Source: Paraburkholderia susongensis
Lineage (GTDB): Bacteria; Pseudomonadota; Gammaproteobacteria; Burkholderiales; Burkholderiaceae
Length of the DNA stretch: 64,000 nucleotides
Assembly: GCF_900177725.1 (NCBI RefSeq)
Contig: NZ_FXAT01000010.1
Location: forward strand, 169,213-233,212
Reading direction: 5' to 3'
Shown: one piece after another, positions 25,458 through 33,826 of the stretch
How positions within the stretch are numbered: position 1 is the stretch's first letter
How the letters are laid out: each line of letters begins with the position of its first letter
The notes under the pieces: generated by a model
Seen by the model: only the letters and a program-made list of their open reading frames with translations
What the model was told of the DNA's origin: nothing
The model's database searches: none
Position numbers and translations under genes: made by a program

Positions 25458-28238
25458 CTACATCGCCGCGCGGCCCTCTCCCACCCCAAGGCCGAGGACG
25501 CTCTGCACTGCTTCGATTCGCGAACTCACGTTGAGCTTCTCGAAGATATTCCTCAAGTGCCATTTGACGGTTTCGGGCGCCAGCTTCAACGACCGCCCGA
25601 TTTCCTTGTTCGAAAGCCCGAGCGCGACGCAGTTGACGATCTCCAGTTCCCGCACGCTCAGGATATTCGACGATGTCGTCATCACCCTGATCGATCTCGT
25701 GGAGACGGATCGGGAACCATCGAGTTCATGGAACGCTGCGAGCAATCTGCGGGCATAGGCCGACTCCGCGTTAGCGGCGTCGCTCGGGACCCGGCAAAAA
25801 CGATGCAATAGCTCGCGTACCGGCCGCCCCTCGTCGACAAAGCTATTCACCATGCCTATCGTCCCGCCGATGCGCAGCGCGCGACGGAGTGCGGAGAGTG
25901 CATTGCCGGCGTCCTCACATTGCTCGAACGCACGGGCAAGCAGCAACGAAACGAGCGCCTCGGAAGTACGCCAACCCAGCGCGGCCACAGTGCCGAGCAG
26001 GCGCTCGAGAATCGCGACGGCCTCGCCTGCGCGGTTCTCGGCCATCAGAACCCGCGCCTGCAGCACGCAATAGCTTGTCCACGTCTCCACCGCGGATCCC
26101 TGCCGTCCTTCGCATAGCGCCGGCACGTTTGCGCTCAGTTCGTCGGCGATCTGCCTTGCCCGCGCCACGTTGCCGTCGTCGATCAGCAAGCGCACCGTTT
26201 CGGTATCGCACGCCAGCTTCAGACGCAACCACTGCCGCCTGATGGCGACCTGGCGGCCATCTTCGAGCACGGCCAGCGCCGAGCCCATCTCACCGTCACG
26301 CGACAGCAGGCGTGCCGCGGAGAGCACATGCCGCACGAGCGCTCCCGACGGAGTGGTCTCCAGCGCAGCGGTCGTGCGGCCCGCGATCATGTTACGCGCC
26401 TTGTCCAGTTCGTTGCATTCGTAGTAAATGGAGGCAAGGCAACTCGTCAGGTCCGCCTTGCCGAGCGACGATGCACCCAATGCGTTTTCGGCGCGCAGCA
26501 TGATCGCTTCGAACAATCGTCTCGCCTCAGGCAACTCGCCGCGTACCATTGCGCTCAGACCGTATACCCCGTCACGCAGCATGTTCGAGTACTCCGACTT
26601 GATGCTGGCTTCCGCGCAGTTTCCAACGCGATTCCAGAGCTCAAGTATCTGATCGAATCTGCCCCGGTGCATCAGCCCGAAGAATTGGGCCGATTGCGCG
26701 TAACGCCTGGCCCACGGCGCGACCGAAACGCCCGACACGTCCGCGGCCCGGCCGAGTTCGAGCGCACGTTCGCTGTCGTCCGAGACACTGGCGATCAGCG
26801 CACCGACCGCGTTGATCTCCGCCAATACCGCCTCGTCGATCACACCGCCCGCTTCGCGGCACACCCGCTCGAATTCGTCGACGACGGCGCCAATCTCTCT
26901 CGACGCCCGGGCCGTTTGAAGCGAGAACGCAAGCGCCCATGCTTTCGCGATGCGCAACCGCAGCCGTCCCTGAACGGCATCGGGCGGCAGCTTCCCGATC
27001 CAGCCCAGCAGGGTGTACGGGTCGCCGCGCTCGAGCATGTCGATCGCGCAGTTCTCGACCCACTGCGTGGCCAGGTCGAGATCGCCGGCGGCCAGAGCAT
27101 GCCGGACCGCCTCGGGCCACAAACGCTCTGCCGCAAACCACCGGCATGCGCGGCGATGCAGTACCGGAACCTCCTGCGGCTTCTGGCGCACGAGACGCCG
27201 CCGAAGCGCATCGGACAACAGTGCATGATAGCGATACCAGTCCTGCCTTTCGTCGAGCGCCTGGATGAACACGTTATGCTGTTCGAGCCAGTCGAGCTTC
27301 TCTCCGCTTTCCCCGCCCCTGCCCATGATCGCATCGCATACGCCGGGGCCGAGCCGTTCGAGAATCGACGTGTGCAGCAGGAACTTCAGCATGACGGGCG
27401 GCAAATGCGCGAGCACCGTGTCGTTCAGATAGCGGTCGATCCCCGAACTGGGACCCGCGAGATTACTGGCGAGCCGCGCCGCATCGCCCACCCGGTCCAA
27501 TGCAAGCGAAGCGAGCTGCAAACCCGCCACCCATCCTTCGGTCGCCTCGTTCAGCAACTCGACGCTGTCCCGGTCGAGCGGCGCAGTGCCGGCCCGGTCG
27601 AAAAACGACTGTGCGTCGTCGATCGAAAAGCGCAGATCGTCGGCATTGATGCGCATGAGCTTCTCCGGCGCCCGAAGCTGCGCAAGCGCCAACGCAGGTT
27701 CGGCCCGCGCGCCCAGCAGGACGTGCATGTTCTCGGGCGCGTAGCGCAGCAGACGAGACACCACGGCGAGAACCGGCTTCGCGCTCAGGCGATCGACGTC
27801 GTCCAGGACAAGGAAAACGTTGCGGCCACACCCGGCGATCCCATTTAATAGTACGGAAATGACCGTTCGGATAGGAGTCAGCGAATCGTTGTTCAGAAGT
27901 TGCTGGGCTTGCCCCGCGATGTCTTCCGATGCGCGAGAAAATGCCGCCACCAGATACGCGCCGACCTGTTGCGGATCATCGTCTTCTGCGTCGAGACTGA
28001 GCCACGCAACCGGCTGATTTTTCGCCGACAGCGCCTCACTCCATCCGGCAAGCAGCGTCGTCTTGCCAAAACCCGCGGGCGCGGTCACGACGACGATGCT
28101 GTGCGGCCGCTGCGCATCGATTCGTTTCAGCAACGCAAGCCGCTGCACGCAGCCAGGCGGAAGACGTGGTGCGATCATTTTGGTCTGGATCAGCGACACG
28201 CTCCATTCACGACCCGTACTGCCTGAAGATGCTTCCAT
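25458..28238 (-). CDS. MalT-type LuxR family ATP-dependent regulator (LAL/STAND)
   Basis: A 926-residue regulator. An N-terminal STAND ATPase has Walker A GFGKTT at 56-61 (in VTAPAGFGKTTLLAGWSEAL) and Walker B FLVLDDVDRL; a long middle region of TPR-like helical repeats follows; the last 60 residues are the LuxR helix-turn-helix (LSVRELEIVNCVALGLSNKE, then RNIFEKLNVSSRIEAVQ). Proteins of this plan (MalT, AlkS, AcoK-like) switch on catabolic genes when they bind an inducer and ATP. Start at 28238 fits the family; an ATG 14 codons earlier is weaker. Likely targets are the SnoaL-like gene just downstream and perhaps genes elsewhere. A CGATTC inverted repeat lies in its promoter region. Confidence 0.92.
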   Translation of the reverse strand: MEASSGSTGREWSVSLIQTKMIAPRLPPGCVQRLALLKRIDAQRPHSIVVVTAPAGFGKTTLLAGWSEALSAKNQPVAWLSLDAEDDDPQQVGAYLVAAFSRASEDIAGQAQQLLNNDSLTPIRTVISVLLNGIAGCGRNVFLVLDDVDRLSAKPVLAVVSRLLRYAPENMHVLLGARAEPALALAQLRAPEKLMRINADDLRFSIDDAQSFFDRAGTAPLDRDSVELLNEATEGWVAGLQLASLALDRVGDAARLASNLAGPSSGIDRYLNDTVLAHLPPVMLKFLLHTSILERLGPGVCDAIMGRGGESGEKLDWLEQHNVFIQALDERQDWYRYHALLSDALRRRLVRQKPQEVPVLHRRACRWFAAERLWPEAVRHALAAGDLDLATQWVENCAIDMLERGDPYTLLGWIGKLPPDAVQGRLRLRIAKAWALAFSLQTARASREIGAVVDEFERVCREAGGVIDEAVLAEINAVGALIASVSDDSERALELGRAADVSGVSVAPWARRYAQSAQFFGLMHRGRFDQILELWNRVGNCAEASIKSEYSNMLRDGVYGLSAMVRGELPEARRLFEAIMLRAENALGASSLGKADLTSCLASIYYECNELDKARNMIAGRTTAALETTPSGALVRHVLSAARLLSRDGEMGSALAVLEDGRQVAIRRQWLRLKLACDTETVRLLIDDGNVARARQIADELSANVPALCEGRQGSAVETWTSYCVLQARVLMAENRAGEAVAILERLLGTVAALGWRTSEALVSLLLARAFEQCEDAGNALSALRRALRIGGTIGMVNSFVDEGRPVRELLHRFCRVPSDAANAESAYARRLLAAFHELDGSRSVSTRSIRVMTTSSNILSVRELEIVNCVALGLSNKEIGRSLKLAPETVKWHLRNIFEKLNVSSRIEAVQSVLGLGVGEGRAAM

Positions 28239-28978
28239 ATGATTCTTTACCCTGCCTGCCGAAATAACTCTCCATCCCACCGAACCACCCCTCGCAGGCG
28301 GCTCTCATTGTCTCCATGGGCGTGTTTTTATGTATACGTTAAATTTATTCGATTCTCAACACGAATCGCCGGTTATCTTAACCGCCACGGATGACCGCTA
28401 TGACTCAGTCGCGTCAACCATTCGGCGAGCTTTTATCGCATGACGTCCCCAACACCAGGGATGAATTTACTCATGAAAGGAATGGAGGCGGCGCTAACGC
28501 ACGTATTCCGCCTATATAGCGGCGGATCTGCGCGCCAACGCAAACGAAGCGGGAACATGAACGGATCAGGGAATTGAATCGAGAAAAATCGCGAGTTGCG
28601 GAAGATTGTTCCGATATTCACATCGTGGCCGATGACCTGCTGGTATCTTCGAATCCGAATTCGAATCCGAATCAGTATCAACGCCTACATTCATTACCCA
28701 CTAGCGTTTAACCCGATTGAACGGCATCCGCCGGCGCGCATTTCGAATATGGCACATTGTTTTGGTGTGCATATGACGTCAGTGTCAGAGATTAAAAGCA
28801 GCCGATGCTGATGATTGTTCGCCATACGCGAATCGAAGGCACCTGGCGATTGTCCAGATCGAGATAGCGACAGCCGCGCACATAGTGCTCAACGACCTGG
28901 CCATAACAGGCCCAGCTCCGGAGCGGACGCGCGGAAAACACCTCCTCGTCCGAATCCTGAGCCGAGACTGGAACTGCT
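28239..28978. promoter_or_regulatory. 740-bp low-GC spacer with inverted and tandem CGAATC elements
   Basis: This spacer between the response regulator and the LuxR gene has markedly lower G+C. An inverted repeat CGATTC (28350-28355) and GAATCG (28363-28368) lies about 110 bp upstream of the LuxR start, beside an AT-rich promoter-like tract. Near 28648-28674 the unit CGAATC/CCGAAT is repeated in tandem. CCGC and GCGG flank CTATATA at 28506-28520. A frame at 28792-29034 on the minus strand gives an 80-residue product with plausible codons but it overlaps the end of the response regulator gene and matches nothing I know. No secure gene here. Confidence 0.4.
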
Positions 28979-29749
28979 CTAGGCCACAGGTATGAGCCGG
29001 GCGTTCTGCTCGACATCGTCTTCCTGCGCAGCACACGCCGTTGCCTCCCCTTGCGCGCCGATCACGGCAACCTCGTCGAGCCTGTACCCGTGCGTATAGA
29101 CGGTACTCAGACGCACGCCGTTCTCAGGGTTCAAGGCGAGCTTTCGCCGAAGCCGGTAGATATGAGTATCGACTGTGCGAGAGGTGCTATCCAGTTCTCT
29201 CCCCCACGCGAGTTTCGCCAGCAGATCTCTGGAAACCGCTTGACCGGCATTGGCAAAGAGGAACGCAGCAACGTCGAATTCCTTCGCGGTCAACTCTATC
29301 GTCTTGCCATGCAGCGTGACGTTGCGCCGAGCCGTATCGAAAGCATAAGGCCCAACGGCGATCGCATTTTCGATCTTTTCATTGCGGCTGGTACGGCGCA
29401 TTAACGCACTGACCCGGACAGCCAGCTCGATCGCGCGAAACGGCTTGACGATGTACTCGTCCGCGCCGGCTTCGAGCGCCCGCACGATGTCCACTTCCAG
29501 CACCTTGCTCGTGAGGAACAGCACCGCGGGTTCACGGCCCAGATTGCTGCGTATCCAGTGCAGAACTTCGAATCCTGTTATTCCCGATAATTGCCAGTCG
29601 AGCACCACGAGATCCACTTCATTGGTCTTGAGAAAGCGTATTGCACTCTCACCGGAACCGGCCTTGTTTATTCTGTACCCTGACTGCTGCATGGTCTTTT
29701 CGACAGCCGCAGCTTGCGCAGGATCGTCTTCCACCAACAGGATATTCAT
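28979..29749 (-). CDS. OmpR-family response regulator without a neighbouring kinase
   Basis: A 256-residue two-component regulator. The receiver domain has the acidic pair in LLVEDD, phosphoacceptor Asp51 (VVLDWQLSGITGFE), the Thr/Ser switch in FLTSK and the Lys in YIVKPF. The C-terminal winged helix runs from about 130 to 230 (RNVTLHGKTIELTAKEFDVA and SRTVDTHIYRLRRKLAL, the recognition helix). About 25 extra residues follow the domain. The extended form resembles the single-gene regulators common near Burkholderia accessory genes. No histidine kinase gene is within reach, so its partner is coded elsewhere. Confidence 0.92.
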   Translation of the reverse strand: MNILLVEDDPAQAAAVEKTMQQSGYRINKAGSGESAIRFLKTNEVDLVVLDWQLSGITGFEVLHWIRSNLGREPAVLFLTSKVLEVDIVRALEAGADEYIVKPFRAIELAVRVSALMRRTSRNEKIENAIAVGPYAFDTARRNVTLHGKTIELTAKEFDVAAFLFANAGQAVSRDLLAKLAWGRELDSTSRTVDTHIYRLRRKLALNPENGVRLSTVYTHGYRLDEVAVIGAQGEATACAAQEDDVEQNARLIPVA

Positions 29750-29987
29750 CTATCACCTCTTCCTTTCGAACCAACCGACCGGCGAATTCGGCACCCGAAA
29801 CGGAACGGATGAAGTACGCGATCTCAACCGCAGTGATGCGAATTGCCAGGTCAGACAGGTGCGAACAATCCTTGTGGAACGCTTACACGGCGAGTGACCA
29901 GGCTTGCGCCCTCACCAGCCGCCGTCGTCTGCGTCGATTTGTGAACTGCGGAAAATTAAGATAGACGAGTGTCACTCGGCAACATAG

Positions 29988-30003
29988 CCCCCCATATGGG
30001 GGG
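29988..30003. repeat. 16-bp perfect palindrome CCCCCCATATGGGGGG
   Basis: Six C, ATAT and six G form a perfect palindrome, unusual in a region of otherwise moderate composition. It lies about 240 bp upstream of the response regulator start and directly before a small plus-strand frame. It could be a protein-binding site or the stem of an extruded hairpin; no T run follows, so it is not a typical terminator. Confidence 0.6.
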
Positions 30004-30369
30004 GTGCGATGCGTCATTGGGGTTGATCGCCGTCCCTCACTGCGATCCGTTACATCAGCCCTCGCGCCATCAGGGCATACGTTCAGCGCATACCGAGTCG
30101 GTCTGCCGAATAAGGAACGGGTGTATCAGGTAGATTGCGAGGGGCTCTTCTGGAGCCAGAAGACGTGTTATTCGAAGGCGCGTGAAATCTGCGGCAAAGG
30201 GCCCGCGAGCGCAATTCAGGAGATCGCGCCGCTTGCCGCCGCGGGCAGTCAACGCGATGCGTGTGCGATTCACATGAGCAGCAGCACGGCAACCCAGCCG
30301 GATTGTGTTTTCGCTGCCCGCAGCGGCACGTTACTCAGCACACCTATTGCCCGCTGGCATGCGCCCTGA
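30004..30369 (+). CDS. Small Cys-motif protein, probably a truncated or mis-started gene
   Basis: A 121-residue frame starting at GTG. Residues about 33-75 (VYQVDCEGLFWSQKTCYSKA, then REICGKGPASA) resemble a group of small exported proteobacterial proteins with the pattern C-x-G...W..CY.KA..IC, usually lipoproteins of unknown function. Here no signal peptide or lipobox precedes the motif and no ribosome site is evident, so the 5' end has probably been lost or lies in another frame. The last 26 bases overlap the convergent lipoprotein gene. The family likeness is from memory of the pattern and is tentative. Confidence 0.4.
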   Translation: MRCVIGVDRRPSLRSVTSALAPSGHTFSAYRVGLPNKERVYQVDCEGLFWSQKTCYSKAREICGKGPASAIQEIAPLAAAGSQRDACAIHMSSSTATQPDCVFAARSGTLLSTPIARWHAP

Positions 30370-30805
30370 GAAACGCCACGTACCCGTTCTGCGTCTTGAT
30401 GATCTTGTCGGCACATTCGTCGTAGTCCGAGCCTTTCTCGCTATCTTGACCATACATGCCGCGACACTGTGCGAAGAGCGTGAGCGTCGCGCCGCCCGTG
30501 CTCTTTGCGGCGCGGGTTGCCGAGAAAGCCGCCTTGCCTGAATCGTCGGGTACGTCGGTGTCGATCGCGACCGCATCGGCGTGCGTCACGCGCATGTCGG
30601 AATGCTGCTCGATATAGCGCTTCGTCAGCGCCCAGGCGGCATCGCAATTCTCCGGCGCGCAGTCGACCACCGCGTTGCGTTGCGCGGCGGCGAGGTTGGG
30701 TTCGCTATGAAGGATTTCCTGCTGGGCATGCTGTGCCTGCTTTTCCGGAGACGAGCAGGCGGCGAGCGCAAACGCAACGAGTGCAAAGGCAGCGATCTTT
30801 TTCAC
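30344..30805 (-). CDS. Predicted lipoprotein of unknown function
   Basis: A 153-residue exported protein. The first 16 residues are a lipoprotein signal peptide (MKKIAAFALVAFALA) with lipobox LAAC at 14-17, followed by SSPEKQAQHAQQEI. The mature part has four more cysteines (VDCAPENCDAAW, AQCRGM, DECADK), which could form two disulphides. I do not recognise a named domain. The short spacer to the NlpC-like gene (117 bp) holds divergent promoters. Monocistronic; it converges on the Cys-motif frame at 30004. Expected at the inner face of the outer membrane. Confidence 0.75.
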   Translation of the reverse strand: MKKIAAFALVAFALAACSSPEKQAQHAQQEILHSEPNLAAAQRNAVVDCAPENCDAAWALTKRYIEQHSDMRVTHADAVAIDTDVPDDSGKAAFSATRAAKSTGGATLTLFAQCRGMYGQDSEKGSDYDECADKIIKTQNGYVAFLRAHASGQ

Positions 30806-30922
30806 GATTAAATTTCCCTGACCATGTTCGAGCGCGATTATAGCCGTGCGGGGAAGGTCCTCGCAGATTTGCCGGTATATTCCTCACTCCTCTTGTGGCA
30901 TTCATTCGCGTAAAATTCCGCC

Positions 30923-31501
30923 ATGTTCTTCAAGACCGCCGAAACCACCATGTGGCAACTCGTGCAACGCCATACAGGCGCGGTCGGCTATCAACGGGGC
31001 GTGAAGGCGGAAGGACTAGCGCGAACGCCCGCGGTGATCGACTGCTCAGGTTGGGTCGCATGGCTTCTGACCGAAGCCATGCAAGCGGAAAACGACGCAG
31101 CGCGCCGCCCACTGTTTCGAGCCGACGACATGCGCGCCTTGCATGCCTGGTCGGAGCGCATCATCGAAGAGATCGAGACGCGCACCGCGTTCATTCTCGC
31201 CGGGACGGACATAACCGCACACAACCTGCCGCGCTGCGCGACCATCGGGCTGAAAATGAGCACGCCAGCGTGGGCGAATAATCACCCGCGTCCACGCGGC
31301 ATCACGCACATCGTTCAGATGGTCCGCCGGCCGGCGGATAACGAACCATTCGTTTCGGAGTCCTATGGCGGCTCGGTGGCACCCGGAATCAGCCTCACTC
31401 CGCTTGTCGAATGGCTCGCTCGCGTAGAGCCGTATCGGCGTGCAGGCGAGATGTGGGCGGTCGATCCCTTCCGCCTCGCAAGCTCACCGCACACGAGCTG
31501 A
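30923..31501 (+). CDS. Possible NlpC/P60-like protein
   Basis: A 192-residue protein. VIDCSGWVAWLL places Cys41 at the N-terminal end of a helix, as in NlpC/P60 cysteine peptidases (D-C-S-G-hydrophobic), and RGITHIVQMV puts His129 on a following strand, as expected for the second catalytic residue. SESYGG near 145-150 may hold the third polar residue. There is no signal peptide, so it would act in the cytoplasm or be exported by another route such as a type VI or phage-like system. No named family is recognised, and the start lacks a clear ribosome site (an ATG at 30950 is an alternative). Confidence 0.55.
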   Translation: MFFKTAETTMWQLVQRHTGAVGYQRGVKAEGLARTPAVIDCSGWVAWLLTEAMQAENDAARRPLFRADDMRALHAWSERIIEEIETRTAFILAGTDITAHNLPRCATIGLKMSTPAWANNHPRPRGITHIVQMVRRPADNEPFVSESYGGSVAPGISLTPLVEWLARVEPYRRAGEMWAVDPFRLASSPHTS

Positions 31502-31525
31502 AAAACGCCAAAACTAAAAGAGCGG

Positions 31526-32386
31526 CTACGTATTCGCCACCAGCAACTCCTCAGCATTATTGGGCGGCCGCAGCCCATCCGCCCTGCCCTCGAAGTAACG
31601 CTGCGTCAGATCGGCCGCCGACACATGCCGTGCCTCGGTAAATCCGGCTTCATGCGCCATCGCCTTGATTTGCTGTGGCGTAAAGAAGCTGATGAAAGGC
31701 GTACCGCTCTCGCGCGCGCCTTTTTCCGCCATCTCGAGCCCGGGGCGCACGTCGGGGTCCGCCATGTCGAGCGGCAACAGGAACGTCATCGCGAACGTCG
31801 ATCCGCGCGCGAGCGCAGCCACTTCGCGCAGTGTGGCCGCGTTCGCCTCTTTCGTCAGATACATGCTGACGCCGGTCGACACGACGATGGCCGGCTTGCT
31901 CTCATCGAATCCCGCAACGGCGAGCCGCTGCCGCCAGCTATCGCCCGCTTCGAAGTCGACCGGTACGAAACGCAGCCAGTCCGGCACGCCGAAGCCCAGC
32001 TCGATCAGGCGCTGGCGCTTCCATGCCTGCGGCCCCGGCGGATCGACCTCGAACACCGTCAGCCGCGAAGCAAGCTCTGGCCTGCGCTGCGCGAAGCTGT
32101 CGAGACCGGCGCCGAGGATCACATACTGGCTGACGCCACGAGCGGCCTGCTCGACGACCAGATCCTCGATAAAGCGCGCACGCGCAACGATCGACGCGCG
32201 AAACGGCCGCGTGAATTGCGGGTCCATGTCGCCGCGATCGCGCCAGTCCTCGGCGGGCGCCAGCAGTTGCAGGCCGATTTCATCTTCGAGCACGTGCGGC
32301 AGCGCATCGGCGTGCACATGCAGCGCGCGCCACAATGCGACGCGCGCGGCGGTGCTATCGGGTGCTATCCGTGGTTGATCGTTCAT
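31526..32386 (-). CDS. Class I SAM-dependent methyltransferase (leucine carboxyl methyltransferase family)
   Basis: A 286-residue methyltransferase of the LCM/PPM family (YktD/TIGR00027 group). The SAM-binding motif is VSQYVILGAGLDSFAQRRPE, followed by VFEVDPPGPQAWKRQRL (acidic strand 2) and FVPVDFEAGDSWRQRL; later ATLREVAALARGSTFAMTFL. These are the usual conserved positions. Natural substrates in this group include O-methylation of natural products, but none can be assigned. It stands between unrelated convergent and divergent neighbours and is a single-gene unit. Confidence 0.88.
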   Translation of the reverse strand: MNDQPRIAPDSTAARVALWRALHVHADALPHVLEDEIGLQLLAPAEDWRDRGDMDPQFTRPFRASIVARARFIEDLVVEQAARGVSQYVILGAGLDSFAQRRPELASRLTVFEVDPPGPQAWKRQRLIELGFGVPDWLRFVPVDFEAGDSWRQRLAVAGFDESKPAIVVSTGVSMYLTKEANAATLREVAALARGSTFAMTFLLPLDMADPDVRPGLEMAEKGARESGTPFISFFTPQQIKAMAHEAGFTEARHVSAADLTQRYFEGRADGLRPPNNAEELLVANT

Positions 32387-32670
32387 GGCTCACTCAATCC
32401 TGTTCAATCGTTGCAATTCGCAGCCGAAGCCGCAGGCGAAAACCTATCACCTTTCTCGATGAACTGGAAATCGCAGCCTTCGCAGGCTGAAAGAATACCG
32501 GTGCAATGGCGTGCTCGCACGGCCTTGCCGATGCCCGCGACCGCTCACCGCGCGGCGCATTGGCGTTGTCCGTGCCTGCGTTGTATATTTGCCTCCATGT
32601 GAGGGCCTAACCGGGATCATTGCCGTGGTCCCTTGCTCCTACCGTTTGTCCATCCATGATGGAGCTCGCC

Positions 32671-33000
32671 ATGAAGATTTATCTTCCCACTGTCACCGCG
32701 GTCTTGCTGATTGGCTCCGCAACATCGGCGCTATGTCAGCCGCTCGACAATACCCCCCAAACGGCGCAGCAATGGCGGCAGAAGGTCGTGTCGTCGACAT
32801 GCATCACCTATGATCCGAACGACTGGCAGTCTTACCCGCTTAACTTCCAGGACGCCAATTCCGTGCATCAGGCGCAACCGGGCGGCATCGACCGATTGCG
32901 CCCAAGATGCTGAACGCCGCGGAATCACGCTGACGGAGAGCGCCGCCTTTTGCGAACAATCGGTAAAGGGCGGTGGCGGCGTTTACTCGCCGCTCAGGCC
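32671..33000 (+). pseudogene. Frameshifted small secreted protein gene
   Basis: Frame one starts MKIYLPTVTAVLLIGSATSA with a good signal peptide, then QPLDNTPQTAQQWRQKVVSS and TCITYDPNDWQSYPLNFQDA, and stops at 32913. The neighbouring frame from about 32895 continues in a protein-like way (CAQDAERRGITLTESAAFCE, then QSVKGGGGVYSPL) with paired cysteines that match the exported nature of the first half. A one-base difference near 32890-32905 would join them. It is therefore either a pseudogene or a sequencing error. The true end is unclear because the second frame runs into the convergent racemase gene. Function unknown. Confidence 0.45.
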
Positions 33001-33746
33001 GGATCGCTCGACTCAGCCGCCCCGTACGAAGCGAGCATGCCCGAATAGCGCTTCGGGAGTGGTTGCGCGTACTCGCCGCGCTTACTCGTGCGCAGGCCGT
33101 TCGAGACGAGCGCCTCGACTAGCTTGACGGCGACCGTCACGCCGTCGATGACCGGCACGCCCAGCGCTTCGCCAATATCGTGCGCAAGGCCGGCCATGCC
33201 CGCGCAGCCGAGTACCAGCACGTCGGCGTCGTCTTCGGCGAGAGCCTTCGCGCACTCGCCGAGGATGGCGTCGAAAACCTTTGACCGTTCCTCCTCGAGC
33301 GCGAGCACGGGAATCTCGACTGCCCGTACATTGCGGCAGAAGCGCCGCATTCCATACCGTTCCGCCAGATGCCAGGCCATGCCGCGAGTTCGCGCGAGCG
33401 TGGTCACGACGGAGAAGCCCGTGCCCAGCATGCTGGCCGCGTGCATGGCCGCCTCCGCAATGCCGATCACGGGACCGCGCGCCAGTTCCCGGGCCGCCTG
33501 CAGTCCCGGATCGCCAAAGCACGCGACGACGTAGCCGTCACATCCGTCTTCTTCGCCCAGCCTGATTTCATCGAGCAGGCCTGGGGTGGACAGCATCTCG
33601 TCATAGTGGCTCTCGATGGAAACCGGCCCCGATTCCGGACTTGCAGCGAGGATCCGCGTGTTGGCCGCCGCGACGCGCCGCGCGCATTCGGCCATGGCTT
33701 CGGTCATCGTGACGGTGGTATTGGGATTGATGATCTTGATTAGCAT
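32994..33746 (-). CDS. Asp/Glu/hydantoin racemase family protein
   Basis: A 250-residue cofactor-independent racemase. It begins MLIKIINPNTTVTMTEAM, the hydantoin racemase (HyuE) signature, and has both catalytic cysteines: C76 in YVVACFGDPGLQAAR and C181 in LVLGCAGMAGLAHD. GPVIGIAEAAMH follows the first one as in HyuE. These enzymes invert 5-substituted hydantoins or related amino acid derivatives. The gene is 80 bp downstream of the porin and on the same strand as the ABC importer and amidohydrolase cluster, so it is the natural last member of that catabolic island. Confidence 0.92.
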   Translation of the reverse strand: MLIKIINPNTTVTMTEAMAECARRVAAANTRILAASPESGPVSIESHYDEMLSTPGLLDEIRLGEEDGCDGYVVACFGDPGLQAARELARGPVIGIAEAAMHAASMLGTGFSVVTTLARTRGMAWHLAERYGMRRFCRNVRAVEIPVLALEEERSKVFDAILGECAKALAEDDADVLVLGCAGMAGLAHDIGEALGVPVIDGVTVAVKLVEALVSNGLRTSKRGEYAQPLPKRYSGMLASYGAAESSDPA

Positions 33747-33826
33747 GACTATATATTTTGACCGGACTTCCGATCGGATTTTGAAAAATTCAGCACTCGA
33801 ATTGTGTGGCGGCCTCGAATGAACGG

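Noticed and set aside
28596..28811. 71-codon frame with RIRIRIRI sequence
   Set aside because: The pattern comes from the tandem CGAATC repeat, and no ribosome site or family supports it.
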